From the IMG/VR virus record IMGVR_UViG_3300028766_000022, positions 1 through 32,300 of that record: a DNA stretch of 32,300 bases; one strand, 5' to 3'. Positions 7,026-14,158 of the stretch are shown here, piece after piece; the first letter of the stretch is position 1, and the number at the start of each line of letters is the position of its first letter. The notes beneath the pieces are model-generated. The model did not search any database and was not told the DNA's origin. It was given only the letters and a program-made list of their open reading frames with translations. Origin of the DNA: a virus. A program made the translations under genes and the position numbers.

Positions 7026-7055
7026 GGGCGGGCTTCCACAGCCGCCCAGCTTTTT
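7026..7055 (+). terminator. probable rho-independent terminator
   Basis: GGGCGG at 7026-7031 pairs with CCGCCC at 7042-7047, extended by one C-G pair past a bulged G. A five-T run follows at 7051-7055 after a three-base gap. It lies directly behind the small coiled-coil gene and before a fresh AGGAGAG site, fitting partial termination between the recombination block and the polymerase block. Confidence 0.6.
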
Positions 7056-7074
7056 CAATTAAAAAGGAGAGAGT

Positions 7075-7218
7075 ATGATAAAAGAGTGTGAAGAGTGTGG
7101 TGAGGTGTTTGAAGCAGAAGCAGCGGATGAGCAAAACTGTGAAGATTGTTTAAATTATTTTTCGGACAAAGATGAGGCGGAGGACGACGATGAAATTACC
7201 GATGTCGAGGAAGCCTGA
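7075..7218 (+). CDS. small acidic zinc-ribbon protein
   Basis: 47 residues with AAAAGGAGAG upstream. Two CxxC pairs (C5/C8 and C22/C25) separated by a short loop define a minimal zinc ribbon, followed by a very acidic tail (EADDDDE, EE). Such peptides are common in phage early regions and may bind protein or mimic nucleic acid. It overlaps the next gene by 29 bases. Confidence 0.6.
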   Translation: MIKECEECGEVFEAEAADEQNCEDCLNYFSDKDEAEDDDEITDVEEA

Positions 7219-7363
7219 TAAACTCCAACAATGGAAAACTAAAGTACGAGAACTGCCACTCCCCTCAAAATATCAACTCGAACTAATAATCGAATCTGGC
7301 GAAGCGTCACACGCGCAAGCACGAATCCTTGCTACATATGCACTTGACATAACATACAAGTAA
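7190..7363 (+). CDS. small basic hypothetical protein
   Basis: 57 residues from ATG 7190, six bases after GGAGG at 7179-7183, inside the previous gene's tail. The N-terminus is basic (MKLPMSRKPDK), followed by a predicted helical body (KYQLELIIESGEASHAQARILATYAL). An in-frame ATG at 7202 is an alternative. No family recognised. It ends 12 bases before the UDG-exonuclease gene and is probably co-translated with it. Confidence 0.55.
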   Translation: MKLPMSRKPDKLQQWKTKVRELPLPSKYQLELIIESGEASHAQARILATYALDITYK

Positions 7364-7375
7364 AGAGGCTTTATC

Positions 7376-8512
7376 TTGGATAAATTTATAGCAAATAACG
7401 GAAACCCTGACAGCCCTGTATGGGTGCTGCTTAATAGGCCACTTCCCGGAGACGAGGACAAAGGCTATTTATTCAGCGCCCCTATGGGGTATGTTTTTGA
7501 TAAGATGATGCGAGAAGCCGGGCTGCCTGACTATTATGTAACTTGTTACCTACCAATCGTAGGAAAATCCACAGGCGGCGATTGGCATTGTTATCTGAAG
7601 CATCATAAACCCGCTATAATAATCCCACTGGGCGTCGCAGGATCTGGTGTATGCCATGAACTAGAACCAAAGTATCGTGGCCCTAAATATAACCCCGAGC
7701 GAGATTCTGAAATATCCAAGTATTGTGGATCGTTACTTAAATTAAAACAAACAAATGTGAGCGGGCCGAATGATTGGGAGCATTATGTAGTTCCAACATT
7801 CGAGCCGATTGATATTGTAAAGCAATGGAAACTTCGCGATGTGGTCATAAGCTGCGATCTCGCGAAAGCGGCCAGTGAGCTGGAGTATTGGAAAACACAC
7901 GCAAAGACAATGCAGCCATTGCCTAAACGCGAGCCAAAAATTCACTTCGAATGCTTTGACGAATTGCTTGCTATTCTGGATACTTTTTTCAACTACCCGA
8001 TTATCTCAAACGACATTGAGACAATCTATCCACGCGCGCCGACAAAGACGCAGCCATCTCAGTTCTATAAAATTCTCCCAGGGTATCCAATTACAATTGG
8101 TCTAGCTCCTCGGACTGACTTTGGTATTAGTTTTGATTTCTTTCGTGAGTCTACGGTAGAGACCCGCGAGCTATGGAAAAAACTTGCCAAGCTCCTTTGG
8201 GAAGTTCCATCGCTCGGCCAGAATTTTTTCAACTTCGATGCGAATTTCTATGAGATGCTGGGATTTAGGCTCCCGCTAGAGAAATGCCGCGATACAATGA
8301 TCCAGCATCAGCAACTATGGCCAGAGCTTCCACACAAGTTACAATTTCTAGCCCGACAATATACCCGCGAGGTATACTGGAAAGACGAGGGCGCGGGATG
8401 GAGTATTAAGAACATGGATGCTATGAAGATATATAATTGCAAGGACGTTATGTGTACTCTAGAGATATACTATGCACAACTAGAGGAAATGAAAGAAAGG
8501 GGGTTGGAATGA
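7376..8512 (+). CDS. UDG-like domain fused to DnaQ-type 3'-5' exonuclease: N-terminal half of a split family A polymerase
   Basis: 378 residues from a TTG start, seven bases after AGAGG. Residues about 14-150 resemble family 4 uracil-DNA glycosylases of the type fused to phage SPO1 DNA polymerase: LLNRPLPGDEDKGYLFSAPMG matches the motif 1 region and YVTCYLPI follows. The second catalytic motif, usually HPS-like, reads PTFEPID, so the histidine is missing and glycosylase activity is doubtful. Residues about 205-360 are a proofreading exonuclease: ExoI D213-x-E215, ExoII N283 to D288, D306, and ExoIII Y353-x3-D357, all metal ligands present. The polymerase domain is absent here and occurs 1.2 kb downstream as a separate gene. 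The two halves presumably assemble. Confidence 0.85.
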   Translation: MDKFIANNGNPDSPVWVLLNRPLPGDEDKGYLFSAPMGYVFDKMMREAGLPDYYVTCYLPIVGKSTGGDWHCYLKHHKPAIIIPLGVAGSGVCHELEPKYRGPKYNPERDSEISKYCGSLLKLKQTNVSGPNDWEHYVVPTFEPIDIVKQWKLRDVVISCDLAKAASELEYWKTHAKTMQPLPKREPKIHFECFDELLAILDTFFNYPIISNDIETIYPRAPTKTQPSQFYKILPGYPITIGLAPRTDFGISFDFFRESTVETRELWKKLAKLLWEVPSLGQNFFNFDANFYEMLGFRLPLEKCRDTMIQHQQLWPELPHKLQFLARQYTREVYWKDEGAGWSIKNMDAMKIYNCKDVMCTLEIYYAQLEEMKERGLE

Positions 8513-8709
8513 GTTATCATGATCTTAGTGAATGCACGCTTACAAATGACGAGCGTGTAGAAGAGAAGAATAGAATACTATCAAGATTACTTGATATGGA
8601 TATTGAATTTACAGATAGTGAGCGTAAATTCATATTTGGTATGGAATACCAAGAAAATGTAACAGTCAAACAACTCTTCTGGCTCCGTGATATTAACAAC
8701 AAATATTGA
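8509..8709 (+). CDS. small hypothetical protein
   Basis: 66 residues. Its ATG overlaps the exonuclease stop (ATGA at 8509-8512) and a GGGGG-rich binding site precedes it, so translation is coupled to the exonuclease. The sequence is acidic and helical (VEEKNRILSRLLDMDIEFTDSERKFIFGME) with no cysteine cluster. It is the first of four genes lying between the two halves of the polymerase. No family recognised. Confidence 0.6.
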   Translation: MSYHDLSECTLTNDERVEEKNRILSRLLDMDIEFTDSERKFIFGMEYQENVTVKQLFWLRDINNKY

Positions 8710-8717
8710 GGAAAACA

Positions 8718-8921
8718 ATGGCTGAAATCAGTGCATTTACACAAGAAAAACTCGCGGAGGAAATAAACTCCCAGTTTAAAAATCTCGCCGAGCTTCTCCT
8801 CGAACATCACGAGGCATATAAGCTCGCATACGCATTGAATGGCAAGTTCGTAGAATACTGCGAGCACGCCAGAATACTAACCCAGCACACAAAACAGAAC
8901 GTATCCATAGGAGGATACTAG
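8718..8921 (+). CDS. small helical hypothetical protein
   Basis: 67 residues preceded by TGAGGAAAA. It is almost entirely predicted helix (EKLAEEINSQFKNLAELLLE), with a short glycine-ending tail. Its stop is immediately followed by the ATG of the Ala/Thr-rich gene, whose binding site GGAGG lies within its last codons. No family recognised. Confidence 0.58.
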   Translation: MAEISAFTQEKLAEEINSQFKNLAELLLEHHEAYKLAYALNGKFVEYCEHARILTQHTKQNVSIGGY

Positions 8922-9479
8922 ATGGCAGCCCAGACTTACAATATAATCTTCAACTGTACGCCAGCACAGTTTAACACTGCAATGTCTACCACATTCCCAG
9001 CATTTGGGTGGGCAGCTATTCAAGCACCTATTAAGTTTTCAGGTATCGCAATAACTGGGACGTTTACAACCACAGCTACCACAAACACTAGCACAGCCCT
9101 CACAGCAATCGCCAGCACTGCCGGTTGGTATGTGGGTATGGGTATAACGGGTTCTGGCGTTCAAGCTGGAACTACAATCGTATCCTTTACATCCACAACT
9201 GCTGTGCTTTCTTTGGCTACTACAACTTCCGTAGCAGGTACTGCAGTAACACTCGCAGCCACTGCTGCCGGGAATCAGGTAGATTTTGCGTATGACGGCG
9301 CATATTTCCTACGTTTCTTTGACGCCGCCCCAGCAGCCCCATTACAGCAAGCGCAAACCGGAATTCCACAATCACAACTAACTCCAAATTTCATCGCATC
9401 CGTAACTGCGATGTTCGCTCCGACGCTAGGAGCGCCAATCGCGTCGAATGCTGCTAACGTACCCGGCCCGGCTGCTTAA
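8922..9479 (+). CDS. Ala/Thr-rich structural-type protein with Ig-like repeat motif
   Basis: 185 residues, extremely rich in alanine and threonine and with few charged residues. The middle carries a motif common in phage virion and surface proteins: STAGWYVGMGITGSGVQAG, followed by TTIVSF and alternating strands (VLSLATTTSVAGTAVTL). This predicts an all-beta Ig-like or decoration fold. It has a good GGAGG site and is followed by a perfect 10-bp hairpin, both fitting high expression. A virion-type gene in the middle of the polymerase cluster, far from the capsid genes and on the other strand, is odd. Function unknown; capsid decoration is one possibility. Confidence 0.62.
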   Translation: MAAQTYNIIFNCTPAQFNTAMSTTFPAFGWAAIQAPIKFSGIAITGTFTTTATTNTSTALTAIASTAGWYVGMGITGSGVQAGTTIVSFTSTTAVLSLATTTSVAGTAVTLAATAAGNQVDFAYDGAYFLRFFDAAPAAPLQQAQTGIPQSQLTPNFIASVTAMFAPTLGAPIASNAANVPGPAA

Positions 9480-9492
9480 TAGTAAATCAAAC

Positions 9493-9516
9493 TAGAGGGG
9501 CATTTCTGCCCCTCTA
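9493..9516 (+). terminator. perfect hairpin after the Ala/Thr-rich gene
   Basis: TAGAGGGGCA at 9493-9502 and TGCCCCTCTA at 9507-9516 form a perfect 10-bp stem with the tetraloop TTTC. There is no T-run; the next bases are the AGGAGG ribosome binding site of the following gene. It may act as a 3' stability element for the upstream message, a weak terminator, or a structure that limits access to the next start. Confidence 0.6.
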
Positions 9517-9526
9517 AGGAGGTTTA

Positions 9527-9745
9527 ATGCTATCTCGAATGTATTATAGTGTAATTTACTGGCGCATAAGACGCTTTCTTAAGTGGTTTTGTTATAAAAC
9601 AAAAATGCAGTGTTGTGGTAAAAGAAAGATTAATTATGCTGTTGAGTGGTGTAGTCTTTATGCTTTTCATGATAATGCCTGCAAAAGTTTTTCGGGCGAA
9701 GTATTTACGGATACTGTAAAGGAACAAGAACTTGCAGCCAAATAA
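9527..9745 (+). CDS. small basic cysteine-containing protein
   Basis: 72 residues with a very strong AAGGAGG site. The N-terminal 30 residues are aromatic and basic (YYSVIYWRIRRFLKWFCYK), possibly membrane-associated or DNA-binding, followed by CC, C and C residues that could bind metal. It ends 14 bases inside the polymerase gene, and so probably couples its translation. No family recognised. Confidence 0.55.
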   Translation: MLSRMYYSVIYWRIRRFLKWFCYKTKMQCCGKRKINYAVEWCSLYAFHDNACKSFSGEVFTDTVKEQELAAK

Positions 9746-11273
9746 AATCACCAGTGAGTATTTACATGCTTTGCAGAGTGTCTATCATCGCATAGACAGC
9801 CGTGGAATTCTAGTCTCCAAGGAGCGACTTAAAGATGCATCAGACTATATTAACACTGATATTACCAAGCAGTGCGCTATTGTCAGTTCTGTGTGGTCTT
9901 TACCTTGTTACATCGGTGCCGGAAACAAACCTGAAATTAGTCTGGGGAATAGCATTAATCTTAACTCCTCTTCTGGTAATAATACCCCACTTGGGCAACT
10001 AAAACGAATGGGGTATAAAATTCCAAAAGTTTCAGCGAGGGATGAAAATGGAAATTACATAGCGAAGGAGTCATTAAATGAGCTTGTCTTGCAAAAGATA
10101 TACGCTACCAATCAATTTGCAACCCCCGGAGGCGATCCAGCATTACGCGCACTTCTGCGAATACGCGAACTGGGAACTCTCCGCGCGCGGTATATCAACG
10201 CAAATCTCTATGTGCGGAACGGAGAAAGCCTCTTTCTTACAAATTACAACATTGCTGGAACAGTCACAGGTCGTAGAGGCTCTCGAAAGCATACGTTCGG
10301 GTTTGGGGGAAATGCACAAAATTTCCCGAAACACGGAGAGCTTGCTAAAGTTTACAGACGGTGCCTCGTTGCAAGGCCAGGAAAAATCCTCCTTAACATA
10401 GATCAAATGCAGGCCGAGGACTGGCCAACTTCAGCACTAGCGAATAACACGGAGGCTTTGGATGATTTACGTAATAATGTGGATCGTCATAGGAAACTGG
10501 GCTGTCTCATTTTTGATCTTCCGTGGGATTATTATACCGACGAACAATGGAAAGATTCAATCGAGCGATACCTTGGTAAGAAAACTCGGCACGCGAATAA
10601 CTATGGTATGCGTGCTAATACTATGTCTGATTCTCTTGCTAAAGAAGGGCATTCTGTAACTCCCGATCAGTGCAAAGCTATTCTTGAAAAAGTAAACAAA
10701 CACGATCCATCCGTCGAGCACGTATTCCACAAGTACATAAAGGACTGTCTCTATGCAAACCGAACTCTTCGAACTCCCTTCTTCCGCGAACGAATCTTCT
10801 TCGGACTCCGCGCAGGAGAAGCAGGAAGTAATAATAAGATTTTCAACGAAGCCTTTAGCTATATACCACAGTCTGTTGTCGGCGATAATACAGGATTTGC
10901 AGTCTATGAACTTGAAACCGGAGATGACAAAACCAGAGGTCATATTATACAAGAATGCCATGATTCGATTATGCAGGAGATTGACGACTCTGTGGACGTT
11001 ATCTGGGGTCATATCCAAGAAGCTAAGAAAGCATTTAATCGGACAATTCGTTTCCACAACGGAATTGAAATTAACATCCCAATCGAAGGAGAGATAGGGT
11101 ATGATTTCGCATCATCCGTTAGTTTAAAGTCCGGCAGTACCGGAACCAAGAAGCTAGATGACATTAGTTACGGAGATGTTCAAGCAGCTTTCTATAGACT
11201 GCAAGAGCTAAAACAAAAGGAAGTATCAGATGGCCAGAAAGCTAATTCAGAATTGGATCTCGTCTTACGTTAA
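9732..11273 (+). CDS. family A DNA polymerase, polymerase domain only
   Basis: 513 residues covering thumb, palm and fingers of a PolI-type enzyme without its exonuclease. GTVTGRRGS (176-184) and GGNAQNFPK (192-200) match the conserved TGR and QN regions. Motif A is LNIDQMQAED with catalytic D224. The O-helix reads R279, K283, H287, Y291-G292, and motif C is ECHDS with D411. Two deviations stand out: H287 where E. coli PolI has F762, and serine after the motif C aspartate where HDE is usual. The start is TTG with AAAGGAAC upstream, overlapping the previous gene by 14 bases. It should work with the separate exonuclease encoded at 7376-8512. Confidence 0.9.
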   Translation: MQPNKITSEYLHALQSVYHRIDSRGILVSKERLKDASDYINTDITKQCAIVSSVWSLPCYIGAGNKPEISLGNSINLNSSSGNNTPLGQLKRMGYKIPKVSARDENGNYIAKESLNELVLQKIYATNQFATPGGDPALRALLRIRELGTLRARYINANLYVRNGESLFLTNYNIAGTVTGRRGSRKHTFGFGGNAQNFPKHGELAKVYRRCLVARPGKILLNIDQMQAEDWPTSALANNTEALDDLRNNVDRHRKLGCLIFDLPWDYYTDEQWKDSIERYLGKKTRHANNYGMRANTMSDSLAKEGHSVTPDQCKAILEKVNKHDPSVEHVFHKYIKDCLYANRTLRTPFFRERIFFGLRAGEAGSNNKIFNEAFSYIPQSVVGDNTGFAVYELETGDDKTRGHIIQECHDSIMQEIDDSVDVIWGHIQEAKKAFNRTIRFHNGIEINIPIEGEIGYDFASSVSLKSGSTGTKKLDDISYGDVQAAFYRLQELKQKEVSDGQKANSELDLVLR

Positions 11274-12483
11274 TGCGATTACTCCGATTACTGAAGCACC
11301 TGATGCTTATGTTTATTGGTCAGCTATATCAGTAGTCAGTGCAGTTCTTAAGAAGAAAGTATGGGTACAACGTGGAACATTCAAAGTCTATCCAAATCAA
11401 TATATTATATTGGTTGGGCCACCCGGTGTTGGAAAAGGAACAGCCATGCATCCAGCCCATGCTTATATTAAAGAATACAAACCAGAACTCTCAAACTATT
11501 TGTCAGATAGAATCACAGCACCAGAAATCATCAGTAGACTCGCAGCAGGATTTCAAACTCAGTCCATTGTTAACGGTCATGTCGTTACAAGTACAGAGTC
11601 AACCGCCTGCATAATGGCAACAGAACTTTCAACCTTCCTCGGCAGCAGTGATTGGATGACCTCCTTTCTCTGCGATACTTGGGATCGGAGTAAATTTGAA
11701 TACGGGACTAAAAACAAAGGTAGCTATGCTATCAAGGACATGTGTGTTTCTCTCATTGGCGCTTGTGTTCCGGATTTTATACGGAAGATTAATGGCAAGA
11801 CTAATTCCGCAGAAGCTGTTAATAGCGGTTTCACGGCTCGTACTGTATTCGTATTCGCGAATGAAAAATCCAAAAAGCTCCCTTGGCCTATTCGATTAGA
11901 GGATATGAAGGGTGGGCCGGAGATTATTAAGAGTTTGAGAGGTGATCTTGAAGAAATATCGCAACTTACGGGAGAATTTACATTCACACAGGATGCTATT
12001 GATACATTTAATCAATGGTATGCAAAGCTCGGGGCTATTGACACAGACTCAGATGTAGTACGGCATTTCAAAAGTCGCCAAGATGTTCACGTATTCAAAG
12101 TCGCAATGTGCCTCGCGGCTGCGACTAACGATAAACTTGTAATAGATCGGTGGTGTTTATTCACAGCAATTGCTCTAGTACAGGGTGTGCTTGACACACT
12201 CGATATTACATTCCGTGGCGTCGGCGAAAGCACACTATCAGAAGCGACCGCAAAAGTTCAAACATATCTAGAGCGCAAAGGGATTGCTACTCGTGCGGAG
12301 CTTGTACGAGATATGTCCCGTCACGCAACGATGGAAGATTTAGATAGAATCATTCTAACACTACATACCATCGGTATAGTAAAACCATTCAGCCAGGGAG
12401 GGCGTCAATTCTATGAATACAATAGCAAGGGAGCAGGAAATGTTGGGGCGGCGGGAGCCGGAGTTGGAAACATCCAGCCTTGA
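11230..12483 (+). CDS. DUF3987/YfjI-like P-loop ATPase, putative replicative helicase
   Basis: 417 residues overlapping the polymerase gene by 44 bases. The N-terminal EAPDAYVYWSAISVVSAVL leads into a strand ending YPNQYIILVGPPGVGKGT, a Walker A at about 63-71. A Walker B-like region (CIMATELSTFL) follows, then CVSLIGACVP and a helical C-terminal domain (TLSEATAKVQTYLERKGIATRAELV) resembling a winged helix. This family is encoded with phage polymerases and primases and is thought to be the replicative helicase or loader (inference from family context). The last 20 residues are low-complexity Gly/Ala. An AAGGAAG site precedes the ATG. Confidence 0.8.
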   Translation: MARKLIQNWISSYVNAITPITEAPDAYVYWSAISVVSAVLKKKVWVQRGTFKVYPNQYIILVGPPGVGKGTAMHPAHAYIKEYKPELSNYLSDRITAPEIISRLAAGFQTQSIVNGHVVTSTESTACIMATELSTFLGSSDWMTSFLCDTWDRSKFEYGTKNKGSYAIKDMCVSLIGACVPDFIRKINGKTNSAEAVNSGFTARTVFVFANEKSKKLPWPIRLEDMKGGPEIIKSLRGDLEEISQLTGEFTFTQDAIDTFNQWYAKLGAIDTDSDVVRHFKSRQDVHVFKVAMCLAAATNDKLVIDRWCLFTAIALVQGVLDTLDITFRGVGESTLSEATAKVQTYLERKGIATRAELVRDMSRHATMEDLDRIILTLHTIGIVKPFSQGGRQFYEYNSKGAGNVGAAGAGVGNIQP

Positions 12484-13009
12484 TAATACTATTTTTGTCG
12501 TAGCTGGAAAGCTTGGGCTTGAGGCAATTGAGGATAAGATTCTTATTCTTATTGATAAGTTCAAATCCGGCTACGAATGCAAGGATTGTAATGAAACTGG
12601 AATTTATATCAGTTGCGAATGTGAACGTCGTGGAACACCAGGGAGGTATATCAATGGCAATATAGACAGAGAATGCAGAATTTGTAACGGAAATTACGAA
12701 TCCCGGCGGGGAACAACGTGCCCATCTTGTAAAGGAACTGGCCAGACAATAATCATGCCTGACAACGCCAAGGCTATCCCTACTAGTGGAGTTATCGTCA
12801 GCGCTGGCCCAAGATGCAAAACTAGAAAAATCGCTGAGCGCGTGTTGTTCGGCGCGCACACCGGATATTTTCTCCCCTTCAAGGGAAATGCAAAAATCCG
12901 CTGTATGCGCGAAGACGAGCCGCTTTGCAAAATCCACTCCCTCGACGCGACCCAAATGCTAGGAGATTTCATGCAAATTGAGGATTCGATTGAAACACTT
13001 AATAGATAA
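12413..13009 (+). CDS. DnaJ-type zinc-finger domain protein
   Basis: 198 residues. The middle contains the DnaJ cysteine-rich pattern: C56xxC59 (CKDCNETG), C68xC70, C88xxC91 (CRICNGN) and C103xxC106 (CPSCKGTG), enough for two zinc sites. There is no J domain (no HPD), so it is not a co-chaperone of the usual kind. The C-terminal 80 residues include GYFLPFKGNAKIRC and an acidic end. Start 12413 follows AGGGAGGG; ATG 12440 with AAGGGAG is an equally good choice. It overlaps the ATPase gene and is the last + strand gene before the terminator. A nucleic-acid or protein-binding adaptor is likely. Confidence 0.68.
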   Translation: MNTIAREQEMLGRREPELETSSLDNTIFVVAGKLGLEAIEDKILILIDKFKSGYECKDCNETGIYISCECERRGTPGRYINGNIDRECRICNGNYESRRGTTCPSCKGTGQTIIMPDNAKAIPTSGVIVSAGPRCKTRKIAERVLFGAHTGYFLPFKGNAKIRCMREDEPLCKIHSLDATQMLGDFMQIEDSIETLNR

Positions 13010-13036
13010 TTAAGACTGAAGATATAGTGCAAAAAT

Positions 13037-13068
13037 AACCCCACCCTAGATTAATAGGGTGGGGTTTT
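13037..13068. terminator. bidirectional intrinsic terminator
   Basis: AACCCCACCCTA at 13037-13048 and TAGGGTGGGGTT at 13055-13066 form a perfect 12-bp stem with a 6-base loop. An A-run precedes it (13031-13035) and a T-run follows (13065-13068), so it works in both directions. It sits between the convergent + strand replication arm and - strand virion arm. Confidence 0.92.
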
Positions 13069-13090
13069 ATTTGTTTTATATTTTCTCTTA

Positions 13091-13113
13091 GTAAACCCTA
13101 CGCGCTGTCATGC
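13091..13113 (-). repeat. 23-bp dispersed repeat, copy 1
   Basis: This 23-base segment containing CCCTACGCGCTGTCATGC recurs at 14159-14181 with a single difference. Read on the - strand, both copies continue into ACTA plus a GAGAAA-type sequence. In copy 2 that is the ribosome binding site and start of the signal-peptide gene at 14142; in copy 1 it runs into the terminator with no gene. Confidence 0.8.
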
Positions 13114-13191
13114 AGCCCCATAGTGTGCCGGTGCCTGATGTAATCGTGCCCTATATGTTGAAGTAGTTGCTGACGCTTTACAACCTTTCAT
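13108..13191 (-). CDS. possible 27-codon peptide
   Basis: A short - strand frame with a reasonable GGAG site five bases before its ATG at 13191, ending in a TGA inside repeat copy 1. The peptide is basic and low-complexity (KASATTSTYRARLH). It could be real, but could equally be the degraded remnant of a longer tail gene, given the repeat at its 3' end. Weak evidence only. Confidence 0.25.
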   Translation of the reverse strand: MKGCKASATTSTYRARLHQAPAHYGAA

Positions 13192-13223
13192 TACATCTCC
13201 ACACTGCTCAACACTTTCAATAA

Positions 13224-13685
13224 CTAACTCTCCGTGTAGTACACGACACACGAACCGACCTTGGTTGCCGGATTGCCGTAGGCAGAGTCAATATTCTGCC
13301 AGTTAATCAAAAGGCTGGAATTGAAGCGCAGTGGTGCTTCCTTGAAATATCGGTACCCGGTCCAATAAGTTACTGCGTCGGATGTGCCAAGATTCTGGCC
13401 CTGAAAAGCAATTGCCTGCCCACACTCATCGCCACGCGTTAGTCCGTTCTGCCCGTAGAATTGAGTGCCAAAGAAATCCTCACACCCACGATAGGTAAAG
13501 GTATTCCCGTCGAATGCAATTACAGGAGCGACTTCAAGCCAGTTGGTAGCCCCATAAATAGCTCCCGCTGCTGAGGAGACAAAGTAAATGCTTTCCAATT
13601 CACCGGTTATACCGGTGGTGGACGGGAAAAAGGTAGTAACCTGATCCGGCACAATGGAAGATGTTCTCCAATCGTTCGTCACCAT
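13224..13685 (-). CDS. DUF2961/GH172-like jelly-roll domain, probably reached by frameshift
   Basis: 153 residues from ATG 13685, but this ATG has no ribosome binding site and the frame is open upstream to 13787, overlapping the end of the preceding gene in the +1 frame. The added residues (YSQVEYYSGAAPAGLYP) look like genuine protein. The C-terminal part resembles DUF2961 (family GH172): FDGNTFTYRGCEDFFGTQFYG parallels the GTEDYF region, and GYRYFKEAPLRFNSSLLINW parallels the later YR...F motif. GH172 enzymes act on carbohydrates (family knowledge), so this may be a polysaccharide-binding or cleaving tail component. Most likely it forms the C-terminal half of a fusion with the gene at 13744-14142. 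Confidence 0.6.
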   Translation of the reverse strand: MVTNDWRTSSIVPDQVTTFFPSTTGITGELESIYFVSSAAGAIYGATNWLEVAPVIAFDGNTFTYRGCEDFFGTQFYGQNGLTRGDECGQAIAFQGQNLGTSDAVTYWTGYRYFKEAPLRFNSSLLINWQNIDSAYGNPATKVGSCVVYYTES

Positions 13686-13743
13686 GTGAAAGACATTCTG
13701 TGTTGCGGGATACAGCCCCGCTGGAGCTGCTCCCGAATAGTAT

Positions 13744-14142
13744 TCAACCTGAGAATAAACAAAGATTGATTGAACCGTTAACAGTAGTCAGCACCGGAGA
13801 ACCATTACTCTTCAACGATCCCGTACCACTCGTAATCACATTCAGGCTAGTATTCACCGGCTGCGTTATCGTCTGCGTTGCCATTGGGTCGGTCTTTACC
13901 AAATCGGTGGGGACCCCCAGAATCCACCCGCTGACGCTGCAGACGTAAGATGTGTTCGGAGTCGATGCCGTATTCAAGTACGGTTGCCCATAGTTGGCTG
14001 TTGTGCAGGCCACTGGGATTGAAGTAGGAAGCCCAGCACCAGTGATGGCGGGCCACTTGATCTGCGTGGCCGGGTTAATCTGTTGTTGCGCAAAAGTCTG
14101 TGCAGCAAGCAGAAGCAGCAGTGGTCCGATGAGTCTCTTCAT
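13744..14142 (-). CDS. Sec-signal-bearing tail-type protein, N-terminal half of a probable frameshifted gene
   Basis: 132 residues behind a clear GGAGAAAG site. It begins with a textbook Sec signal: basic MKR, a leucine/alanine core (LIGPLLLLLAA), then QTFAQQQ, a probable cleavage site. The mature part has beta-rich phage-fibre style sequence (NYGQPYLNTASTPNTSYVCSVSGW) and stops abruptly after NLCLFSG. In the 44-base window 13744-13787 the +1 frame is also open and continues into the DUF2961-like protein at 13224-13685. A programmed +1 shift, a recent indel or a sequencing error would each join them into a secreted protein of about 290 residues. Confidence 0.7.
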   Translation of the reverse strand: MKRLIGPLLLLLAAQTFAQQQINPATQIKWPAITGAGLPTSIPVACTTANYGQPYLNTASTPNTSYVCSVSGWILGVPTDLVKTDPMATQTITQPVNTSLNVITSGTGSLKSNGSPVLTTVNGSINLCLFSG

Positions 14143-14158
14143 GCTTTCTCCTATCCTA

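Noticed and set aside
7344-7373. TTGACA at 7344-7349 as a promoter for the UDG-exonuclease gene
   Set aside because: It lies in the end of a coding sequence and no good -10 box follows at proper spacing.
9493-9526. Hairpin plus AGGAGG read as a riboswitch
   Set aside because: Only a single simple stem with a tetraloop is present; no conserved aptamer-like core is visible.
12190-12225. TTGACA within the DUF3987-type gene
   Set aside because: Inside a well-supported coding region with a poor -10 candidate.
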